Origin: Tachypleus tridentatus
Taxonomy: Eukaryota; Arthropoda; Merostomata; Xiphosura; Limulidae
NCBI RefSeq assembly: GCF_004210375.1
Contig: NC_134834.1
Location: 16,043,857 to 16,107,856 of the forward strand
Direction of reading: 5' to 3'
Length of the DNA: 64,000 nucleotides
Part shown: one piece after another, positions 42,001 to 54,000 of the stretch
How the letters are laid out: the number at the start of each line of letters is the position of its first letter
Numbering within the stretch: the first letter of the stretch is position 1
Translations under genes and position numbers: made by a program
Notes under the pieces: model-generated
The model's input: the letters and a program-made list of their open reading frames with translations, nothing else
What the model was told of the DNA's origin: nothing
Database searches by the model: none

Positions 42001-45000
42001 ATTTTGGTCTATTTTAGACTCTGTATTCTCACGGCTACAAACATCTTGAATAGTATACGAATCACGCGGTAAATACGAAATTCGACTCATTTTCAGTTGA
42101 CGTCATGAGTGTGATAACATTATAACTCCGACTATGTTTCTAATAATAACATGCAATGCAGGAAACAATTGCACAGTTGTCACTTTCTCACAGGACTTTG
42201 CACTGTAATGTAATTAAAGGATAAGATATTGTGTACGTTTTTCAAATCGATAAACAACACTAGAAACTTAGCAACATAGTTTTGTGTGTAAGAATAAGGG
42301 TGTTCGATGGATATACAGAGGGTGTGTCTTGTATTTTATTGTATTAATTACTTACGAACACTTCGTAACAAAATTCTTTGTGAATAAAACAGTTTCTCTT
42401 CACTGAAACTCAGAAAATAGAACAAAAACAATGTTTGCGATGTTACTTAATGGTGGACAAACATAAAAGAGTACAAAAACACGGTAAAGTGTTATCAAGT
42501 TATTTTAACCGATATAAGTAACTCAATAATTAATTTGGTGTCGGCCGGATATAGGAGTGACACAAGAACGACCTTTTACCTTTGACATTACAAACATTAC
42601 AGCCAACAATACCAAAATCAAAACTGTTTCATATAAGACCTACGAATGAAATCAAAGGGTACAAACTACAAAATGACAAAAATATAAAATACACCATAGT
42701 AAAAGAGATATCTACATAAGTCGGACCCATATAGAGAAGGGGGTACACCGTTTATTAAAAATACAATCTATCCTCACACTTCTCAAACAAAATGTGACTA
42801 TTGTAAGACTGGAAAGCCAAATTCCGAAGTTTGTTTGTTTGTTGTAGAGCAAAGCCATTCTGGGCCATTTGCTGTTTTGCTCGCGGGGAATCAAATCCCG
42901 GATTATAACGTTCTATGTCCTCATTGTTACCACTGTCCCACCGTTAGGGGATAACTTTGGGTGATTAGTTTTACTTATCAACCCCAAAGCAATTCGTTTT
43001 AAGATAGCTCATATTATAGAAAATTTATAAAGCCTTATAATAGGGTGAATAATTTATGGACTCCCTGTTTATTTAACACTCTTCCATTTACCCTATTACC
43101 AAAAACAACTTTGTTTGCCCAACTGGCTGTAGTTGGTGAATGGAATGCTTAAACATAGCTTTGCAGACTCGTACACTCAGTATATCTGTTTTTCAGTGAC
43201 AAATAGATAACAATTTTTTTGCCCAAATACTATTTTACGCACGAGACTCACTAACAGAACATCAGTCTGATAATAGGTGTATCCCCACCGCAGTGCAAGT
43301 CCTAGTCCTGCAAATAACTCTTCCTATACACTTTATTTATCTCAGGTTGTACTTACTATGCTGGTTTCATTTGTCTGCTCTACTTCTTACTGTAAACCAT
43401 AATCTATTGTTAAAGGTGAAATATAATTAGATGAAATGATGTCGTTGCTGTTTCTTTTCAGGATCGTGGAATCAGGTACATTAAATGAAAAGCAAAACCA
43501 GGAAAAAATATATTTTTTTAAATAGTTGGTAAGACGAAAAAATCATAATAACTTTTAAATTATTATTCGTTATGGAATAAATTTTATTTGTTAATTAGTA
43601 TATTAAGAAAAAGAATATATTCCACATTTTTTTAAAAGATATTATATCAGTTTTTTCTTTTCAGCGACAAAAATTAGTACCTGTCCAAATGTTTCTTAGT
43701 TGGTCATGCATAATATCAGTTCTTATATATTTAAAAACAGCTGGTATGGGTAGAGAAAGCATTATGTAGAGGAGCGAACAACGTTTCGACCTTCTTCGGT
43801 CATCGTCAGGTTCACAAAGAAAGAAAAGGTTACTGACCGGTAACTGGCAACATGTTTGAAGGCGGTTGTGTAATTGAGTGTAGGAATGTAGAGGGTGTGC
43901 TTAGATGTCTTAGATATTAGATATTTATTAATATAGGTATAAAGGTGTTCCTTTGTATTGGTTTGTTTTCCCTCCTTCTATCTTATCAATTCGTTATTAG
44001 GGGCACCTATGGTTAGAGAGCTCTTGTAGGTGCGAAAATTCTAAAAACAATTTTGAAAGAAACTTACTTACATTTGAACATTGTCCAATTTAGTTTTATC
44101 GATTTTGGCTCTTGGAGCTTAATCGGCTTTTAGCAAGTTTTATGGGACTTCATCTTTCATAATTACAGTTGCATAATATTAGATGGAAATAGAAGTTATG
44201 TTCATTATTCATAGTGATAAAAACGAATACTCACGTTGATATAGGAAGCAGGAGGAAGGTCACCCCTTATGCCAGAAAACTGGGTAAACAGAGCTAAGAG
44301 GCTGGTCACACACAAAGTGACCCTCCCAGGAATAGCGTCCAAACCCATCCAAAAAGACAACCAGGACAGAGTTACAATCAAAGCACTTGGAGCAAAGACT
44401 TGCATGAGGTGGTGTGCGATCTGCCTCTCGAACTTGAACTCCACGAATACAGTGGAGTATTCCACTGGAATACAAGAATAATTTAGTCCAATTCTGAAAC
44501 ATACACGTTGGAATACACAACTATAAGTAAAGCAACACCTTCCAATTTATCTTTAAATAACTGAGGTTTCGAAATGGCCCAGTAACGCGACACGTAAAAT
44601 CAAATATTCAAGAAGAAATGTTATTGGTTGCCACTTGTTATGAGTGGCTAGTGGTCTATTTTTGGGCCCATGGATGTGGTGATGTTTTAGCATCGTATAC
44701 CACTTGCACTTAATGAAATAACTGAGCAAACCTTATCTGATACTTAATGTTGTATAATTTTGAGCATTAGGGTATAATTTGGTGGGGGGGGGGGAGCTCT
44801 AATAATCTCTTTGTCTCACTCAGGAAAATCCTTATGCTTAGCCAGTTTGTTAAGATACTCGAGGAGACCCGAGTTGGTTTAGTACAGGGTGAGGTAAAAG
44901 TCGTTCACCACAATGAGTGATTTTTTTACAAGCCGTATTTGCGTTTCACAAGCTGTTGTTGTTATAATTATTAATAGGAATTTCATTAATTTTGTAAGAT

Positions 45001-48000
45001 CGTGGTGAAATGATTCTATTGGGTTATTGCTTCGTGCTATTCACGATGCACGTTTCTTCAAACACGTGAATGCCATGGTGATGCGTGAATTTTGCATCCC
45101 CTTCTAGCATCATTACTTTGCTGAAAACGCCATTTCAAACCATAAATTTACCTTATGCTGGAAAGAAATACAATATTTAGGAACACGAGTCAACTTTCTG
45201 CTTGATGAGACACTTTGGTATTGACTTCTTCTTGTCGGCGGGTTGTTTACATTTCCGAATTCAACCCTTCCCATCATGCTTTTTGATTGGTTCATTCGTT
45301 CTGTTTTGATTTTCGCGCAAAGTTACACGAAGGCTATCTGCTCTAGCCGTCCCTAATTTAACAGTGAAAGACTAGAGGGAAGACAGCTAGACATTACCAC
45401 CCACCGCCAACTCTTTACTAACGAAAGAGTGGGATTGAAAATCACGTTACAATGCCTTCATGGCTGAAAGAGCGAGCGAATTTGGTGGGGTTGGGATTTG
45501 AACCCCTAATCACTTGGCCATGTCAGACTCAAAAAAAGAAAGAGTGAAAACTGGTTTAATTTCGAGTAAACAAAACTGGTTCTAAAATAAAATAAACAGA
45601 TTTCTGTTTTACTCTGCCTGTTTATGTATCGTTCATTTCATGATGCTTATATTTAGATAAAATTCACTGATATACCAATGGATACTCAGTGATAAGTTTC
45701 GGAGCTTATAACACTAAATTTCGAAGTTCGATCCCCATGGCTAACACAGCGTAGATATCTCGTTTGGATGCTTTATGCAAAACCAGACAAACTCCACTCG
45801 GTAAAATTAGTTTGTCCACTTTCTATGTGTTTGTGTGAGTGCGTGTATGAAAAAGGTTTATTTGCATATGTTTTAAGCTAAAGCCACATTAATTTCTGTA
45901 TCTGTTCTAAGTTTGTAGACTTACCACGAAAAACGTGACGTCATTATTTCGTCACGCCATAAAAATACTACGAAACAAATTGTTATTAAAACAGAAACTC
46001 ATTTTACGTGTCCTAAAACAAAACGAAAGTTCTCCTAGACACATTTATACATTACCAAATAGTGTGACGACTCTACATTCGCCTTTCTTCAGTTCTAAAT
46101 TATGTTGTAACAGCTTGAGGTCCGGGTTTATGAGCACATCCGAAATGTTTTTTTTCCAGCGGTAAAGGACCGTAGAAGACGAATATGCGTCTGTTCCAAA
46201 GAAACAATAAACAAGATGTGAGGATGAAAACGACACAGGTCCTTTCTTTTTCTGGACTTCACGAAATTATTTAATGTCGTCAAGATGTAGCAAGATTTTA
46301 CAAGTATTGGTATTTGTCTGAAGAATAACTTGCTATCTACTAAACACGTTTTTTTGTCCAATGACGTACTGTAACTCGCAGGAGGAAAAATGGCGGAACC
46401 CTACCTGCATAACGATCCAAGAAACATTAGAATATTCCGTTTCCTACCATTATTATGCATCAATATGTACGTTAATCGCTTTTAGTTATTCGGAGTTGGC
46501 CCGTTAGAGGTCGCTCGACTCGTAATCTGAAGGTCGCGGGTTCGAATTCCCGTCGCACCAAACATGCTCGTTCTTTCAGCCGTGGGGGCGTTATAATGTG
46601 ACGACCAGCTTCATTATTCGTTGGTAAAAGAGCGGCCCAAGACTAGGGTGGTCATGACTAGCTAGGTACCTTCCCTCTAGTCTCACACTACTAAATTAGG
46701 GACAGCCAACGCAGATAGGCCTAGTGTAGTTTTGCGCGAAATTCAAAAACAAACAAACAAACATAATTATCAAAATGAACAAGAAGATACACTTTAAACG
46801 ACAAAGTTTGTTTGTTTGTTTTGGAATTTCGCACAAAGCTACTCGAGGGCTATCTGTGCTAGCCGTCCCTAATTTAGCAGTGTAAGACTAGAGGGAAGGC
46901 AGCTAGTCATCACCACCCACCGCCAACTCTTGGGCTACTCTTTTACCAACGAATAGTGGGATTCACCGTAACATTATAACGCACCCACGGCTGGGAGGGC
47001 GAGCATGTTTAGCGCGACGCGGGCGCGAACCCGCGACCCTCGGATTACGAGTCGCATGCTTTACGCGCTAGGCCATGCCGGGCCTTAAACGACAAAAGGT
47101 CGAGATTATGAAGTGTAAAGGTAACGCTAGATGGCTCTCCATTCGCTCAAAAAAAAACAAACATGAACGAAACAAACGTAATAATACATTAAGTAATGCC
47201 TAACAAACTACATACGGCATTTAGTCAGCGTGGATTGTTAACAGTTGTGTAACACAATAATTCAGTAACGCCAGGTTTAAATCACCAGAATCGATGTCAG
47301 TGAACTTTTACATTTTTGTATTTTTCATCATGATAAAATAGACGTGAAACATTCGCAAACAATTTACCTAACATTTATCTTTCTATAAAACTTCTATAAT
47401 AAAATATTTTATATTTTACTCCAAACTCAATAAAACACGTCAACGTTTAAATACAAAAACTTTGTAATTCGCTTCCCAGTGACACAACGGTATATCTGTC
47501 AACTCCCACCACTAGAAACTGGGTTTCGATACCTGTGGTGGGCAGAACAGAGATAGCCCATTGTATAATCTTGTACGTAATTTCAAACAAATTAAACCAA
47601 ATCCTATGGTTCGATATTTTTACTATGAACCAATGGTTTGCCATAGTTTCGCCTTAACGTTTTCGTTTATGAAAAATATCTAAAGGAAGGCAAACAAATT
47701 TTGCCGTTGATGGAAAAAAAAATGTCTGTGAAACAGTTTGAATTTCACACGAAGCTCCTCGAGGGCTGTCTTCGCTATTCGTAGCTAATTTTGAAGTGAC
47801 AGATTAGAAGAAATACATCTGGTCAATATCACCCACCGTCAGCTCGTGGACGACTTTATTTAAATAACGCTTTTGATGGCCTATGTTACAACGCACCCAC
47901 AATCCCCCAAGAGGTTTGGTTTGGTTTGTTTTGAATTTCGCGCAAACTTACTTGAGGGCTATCTGCGCTAGCCGTCCCTAATTTAGCAGTGTAAGACTAG

Positions 48001-51000
48001 AGGAAAGGCACCTAGTCATCACCACCCACCGCCAACTCTTGGGCTACTCTTTTACCAACGAATAGTGAGATTGTTCGTCTCATTATTACGCCCCCACGGC
48101 TAAAAGGGCAAGCCGGTTTGGTATGGAGAGAATACGAACCTGCAACCCTCGGATAACGAGTCGAGTGCCTTAACCGTCAGGCCATGCCGGGGCCTTCCCC
48201 CAAAAGCAGAACAGGATTTGTTTCTTTTCCTTTTTCATTACTGTAACGGTTTGCGAACCTTGGATCTTCAGTTCGGCACGCTAACACAAGGCCACACTCG
48301 GCCTCCTAACAGTAAAATGTCCTTTGTTATGAAAAGAAATACCAAGCAATGATGAATAAATAAAAACTATCTACTAACGGATATCTAAATAAATTTTGGC
48401 TAAAATTGTTTTAGAAAAATTAAATATTTCGCGACGGAATAATTGATGAAGGATTTGCTTCACTGGGAACTAGCGTGTGTGAAGCAAACTCAAAGATTCG
48501 TAATAATTATAAATACAAAACATTTAGAACGTAAAATATCGCAGGTGGGATGGCAAGTTGGTTAGGGAACTCGACGCGCAATCTGAAGGTGGCGACTTCG
48601 AATCCCAACCACATGTTCTCACCCATTTAGCCGTGAGGACATTATAATGTAACGGTCAATCCAAGAATTTGTTGGTAAAAGAATAGCCCAAGGTGTCTGA
48701 TGATCACTTGTTGCCCTCCCTCGCATAGTTATGCGAGAAATTTCAAACAAATCACGCACCAGTAGAAAATATATACATCCAAAGAGCTAAGTTTTCATCT
48801 TGCAAACAGATACAGTTAAATTTACTATTGGTCCCAAAATTTCTTAGGAATTTTTCATGGTATTGTATTAAAGAGACCATTAAAAAAAAAAAAAATACAC
48901 TTACAACTTCGCAGCCTAAAAGGGCACGTCTGTATATCTACAGGATAATGTTTAAATTCCATTTGACATGCGACAACAGCGGCTAACCTGGAAATTAAAA
49001 AAACGAAAAAATATTTTATTTCTTCCTTTTATCAAAAAAAAACATTCTGCTTTTATTTATTAATAATGTTGATAATGTTTTGAGATAAACTAATTTATCC
49101 TCCTTTAAAACGTATAACTAATCTCTGATGCGAATAATGTTTGAGTTCGAAGAACACAGACAAACTGCTGAAGTAAAGAGGAAACTCATTGGTTAAAAAT
49201 AACCACCACTTTTAACCAATGAAATCTCAGCATTCTCCACCCTTTTCAAATACAGAGAAATTCAAGTGCCCTTTAATGTCCATAAAACGTTTGAAGACTA
49301 CTTTGGCGTAATTAAACTAAAATAACTTCTATAAAAGCAAAATTTTCTCATTTGTTTTCTATGTACCGTTTTCGGAGAAGTTAAATATTTTCCTTATATT
49401 GAGAGTTATTATGATATGATCTATCCTACACCAGTCAGAAGTCAGTAAAGTATTGTCTGGCCTCTGAATTGGTTTGTGTTAAAGAAATACACATATGAAT
49501 AAGAAATTATTGGTGAAAGAACGCCTCGATTTAATAAAAACAGTAAAAACAAATAATTCTGGATTTATATAATAAAATCTAACAGTTTGCTACGTAACGC
49601 AAATTAAAATAATAACTCGAGACGATTCAAATATTCTACGAAACTGTTGAAGAAGATGAGATAAAAAGTCATATCATATTATTGAATAAAATAAGGTAAC
49701 CAGTCATAAGCTATTGTTAAAGAAAATAGGATATTTAGTCACCTATTGTTAAAAAATAAGGTAATGTCATAAGCTACTGTTGAAGAAAACAAGGTAAATA
49801 TCATCTATTGTTAACGAAAATAAGGTAAAAGGAATAACCTACTGCTGATGAAAATAAGGTAAACATCATAATCTACTGTTGACGAAATAAGGTAAAAATC
49901 ATAATCTACTGTTGACGAAATAAGGTAAAAATCATAATCTATTGTTGACGAAATAAGGTAAAAATCATAACCTATTGTTGAAGAAAACAAGATGGAAACA
50001 TCAGAACCTATTGTTAAAGAATAGAAAATGAAGAACAGGAAGTGCACGTGTTACTGGAACATATGAATGAAAATCTGATTTTTCTATTTCTTTCCTTAAA
50101 TTATGGAAAAGTGTTGAGAAATCCAGAACATTCTTAATGTCCCCAAATTAAGTTCAAACACGACCCCTACCTGACTGTATATTCCATTTCACAAATGTCC
50201 GAATCTTTTAGAGTTATTCTTAACACTTTCGTAGAAGAAGCTTCAGATGGTGTATGAACACTTTTAGCGTTTGTGGCGTAAGTGTCGGGAATCCAAAAAT
50301 AATGTAGTTGATTTTGGGAGACAACAGCGGGGATACCTTTCTGGTCCGTAAGCAGCCCAAACTTACGAAGAAGGGTTTTGTACTGCTTACAGAATTTCCT
50401 TGTAACGTTCCAGCTATGCCATAAAAAGTAGTCCAAGCGAAAGTCCTGAAGGAGATGTGAAAGCCTTAATTCATTTTAAATTAGTTCTTTTGAGGCATTT
50501 TCAATGTTTAAATTGGAGTTATCGAATAAACTTAAGTTTCTTTTAAGATATATGGTTTAAAGTTCGAATAACGTTATCTGTAATTGGTTGATAACCACTC
50601 ACGCCTTCATCACATCTAGCGAATTACTAATATTTTCCAGTCACGTGCTCTTGCGCTCCATAGCTTGCGAGAGTTTTATTACTGAAAACCTAAATCATTA
50701 TTTAAGAAAGAAAATTTCCAAAGACGTTCCAACTCTGTGTTTAAACTTGCGTGTTTTTCTTATAGCAAAGCCACATCGAGCTATCTTCTGAGCCAACCGA
50801 GGGAAATCGAACCCCTGATTTTAGCATTGTAAATCCGTAGACTTACCACTGTACTAGCAGGGGGCGTGTATATACACATGTGTATTAGTGCATCGTAATC
50901 AACTGATAAATATACGTCATAATTTTGAACATAAACAATAAAGTACACAATTCTTTGACAGAAATATGCATACAATTGCGGAGATCTAGTTCCCTTTGCA

Positions 51001-54000
51001 CATAAACATTGACGTCTTACACTTTTATTATTTTTAGTATAGTTGTTAAAGAAGTGTTTAATTTTATCACATTGTGTATACATCTAGCCCCCCAAAAAAT
51101 GCCCGGCATGGCCAGGTAGTACAGGCACTCGACTCGTAATCCAAGGGTCGCGGGTTCGAATCCCAGTAACGCCAAACATGCTCGCCCTTTCAGTCGTGGG
51201 GACTTTAGAATCAGACGGTTAGTCCCATTATTGGTTGGTAAAAGAGTAGTCCACGTGTTGGCGGTGGGTGGTAATGACTAGCTGCCTTACTTCTAATCTT
51301 ACACTACCCAATTAGGGACGGCTCTCACAGATAGACCTCGGATGAAAGAACGAGCACGTTTGGTGCGATGGGATTCGAACCCGTGACCCTCAGATGACGA
51401 GTCGAGTGCCGTAACCACCTGAATGTAAGAGGAATAAAAATAATAACTCGAGGTGATTCAAAGATTTTACGAAACTGTTGGAGAAAAGATGGTAAAAAAA
51501 TCATAAGCTATTGCTAATGAAACAAAGGTAATAAATCATAAACTACTTGAAAATATTATTATGTTTTAATTACACTTATAATTACGCATTTGTAAACACT
51601 TTTCGCTTACACTACAGAAGCGACACCTATTTTTTCAAAGTGTACACTATAAAAGATATATTTATCAGAGTTAATTTCGGTGAATCCAGATGTATTTTAA
51701 TAACTGGACCTTGACTTCAAAAATAACTTCGTTTGAGTGTCCAAGTTCGAGATCGTTATTCATGGATTAATTTTAGGCATAATAACCACTTTTATAAGAC
51801 TAAAAAAGGAAGTTTGACGTAATACATTGCTGAATAAATGTTACAAGCAGAACGGTTGTATTAAGAATGGAGTTAAACGTGACAAGATTGGCTTAAAAAT
51901 GACAGCTTGTGATCCTTTCCAGTCGTCTTTTCCCACCCAAAGCGCACTTCTAGCAGGTACTTAACCGTCTACGTAATACATATGTACAAAGAGGGTTTCA
52001 AATAATCAGTGAAAAGGTTTTCTTTGCTTTACGTAACATGAAGCGATTTTAACGTACGACAGCAAACAATTAGAAGTACACAAAGTGTGTTTGTTTTTTA
52101 CTTTCGCGCAAAGCTACACGAGGGTTATCTGTACTAGCCGTCCCTAATTTTGCAGTGTGAAACTAGAGGGAAGGCAGCTAGTAATAACCCCTCACTGTCA
52201 AGGCTATTCTTTCATCAACGAATAGGGGGATTGACCGAAATATTATAACGTCCCCACAGCTGAAAGGGCAAGTATGTTTGGTGCGGCGGAGAGTTGAACC
52301 CACGTCCCTCAGAATACGATTCGAACGTCTTAACCCACCTGGCCAACTAGACAAAGAAATGTAATTAGAATAATAATAAACTTATGTTAGCAGGCTTTAA
52401 ATATATACTTGACGAAAAACCTCCGGATAAATTAAATTTCGATATACCCGACGTTTCGACTTACTCATTCGTTCTATTATAATAAACTAACAGTTTACGA
52501 CGGGTGGTTTGGACTTCCTGTTCTCCTTTTAGTCTAAATTAAAAATATATTGAGAACAAAGGCACAAGTCAAAACGTCGAGTATTTTCAAAAAGTCTTAT
52601 TGGTCTGAGGTCTGTGGTCTTATTTATAACTATGATGATTTCACATAAACTTGAAGTCTGTGGACGTATGTCTATAGTAATGATTTCATATAAACCTGAA
52701 GTCTGTGGTCATATGTCTTCAATGATGATTTCATATAAACCTGAAGTCTGTGGTCGTATGTCTTCAGTAATGATTTCATATAAACCTGAAGTCTGTGGTC
52801 GTATGTCTTCAGTGATGATCTCATATAAACCTGAAGTTTGTGGTCGTATGTCTATAGTAATAATTTCATATAAACCTGAAGTCTGTGGTCATATGTCTTC
52901 AATGATGATTTCATATAAACCTGAAGTCTGTGGTCGTATGTCTTCAGTAATGATTTCATATAAACCTGAAGTCTGTGGTCGTATGTCTTCAGTGATGATC
53001 TCATATAAACCTGAAGTCTGTGGTCGTATGTCTATAGTAATAATTTCATATAAACCTGAAGTCTGTGGCCGTATGTCTATAGTAATAATTTCATATAAAC
53101 CTGAAGTTTGTTATTCTGTTTAGTTCAGTAATTATTTCTAATCTCCAGTCTGCATTAAGACAGCTGAGATTAAATAGCAGATATTTACTTCCTTCACTGC
53201 GAAGAAACAACGCTATAAACTAGGTTTTGGTACCCGTGGTTAGCAGAGCACAGCCAGCCCACAGACCTTGAGATTCGCAGGCCGGAACGTTAACTACTGT
53301 GTTTACAGTAAATGGTCTTCTCGGCTTCCATATTTATACAGAATTAGTTTTCGTAACAAAGATAAGAGGAGGGAAATTTTAGAATGTGGTTTTTCTGAAA
53401 ATTATAAAATTTCGCTGATACTATGATTAAATAATAAGTTGAGGGCATTCAAAAATCAATGTCATATGAACCTGTTCTGAATGTGTGTTTCATGAAGTTT
53501 AATTGTTTAATATTAGATCCCTACATGGCCAGGTGGTTAAGGGACTCGATTCGTAATACGAGGGTCGCGGGTTCGAATCCCTGTCGCACCAAACATGCTC
53601 GCCCGGGGCGTTATAATGTGACGGTCAATCCCACTATTCGGTGGTAAAAGAGTAGCCCCAGATTTGGCGGTGGGTAGTGATGACTAGCTGACTCCCCTCT
53701 AGTCTTACACTGCTAAATTAGGGACGGTCAGCGCAGATAGCCCTCGTGGAGCTTTGCGCGAAATTTAATATAAATCAAATTCTCCAGAGGCACAGCAGTA
53801 TGTATATCCGCGAATTTATAACGCTAGAAACCGGGTTTCGAGTTTTGATCTGTCTTTAGAGCAAAGTCGCAGTGGGCTGCCTGTCGTGTTTATCATGTGG
53901 AATCGAACCCCATATATTAGCCTCATAAATTTATAGATAACCACTGCTCCATCACATCAGTTTTTCATGATATTACTAACACGTGATTTTCACGTCAGCA

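Larger units (their letters stand above)
37942..44234 (-). other. Channel intron between M2 and M3 exons
   Basis: About 6.3 kb with two minisatellites (45 bp and 48 bp), SINEs of families B and C, and a fold-back repeat. No further exon was recognised; the M2 and M3 exons join directly in phase 0. Confidence 0.7.
46191..48904 (-). other. Channel intron crowded with SINEs
   Basis: About 2.7 kb, of which more than a third is family A and B SINE sequence in both orientations. Confidence 0.75.

Noticed and set aside
44260-44520. Alternative minus-strand frame overlapping the M1-M2 exon
   Set aside because: Shadow frame of the channel exon, which has the conserved transmembrane sequence in the other frame.
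52614-53123. 169-codon repetitive open frame
   Set aside because: By-product of a 45-bp tandem repeat; no other evidence of coding.
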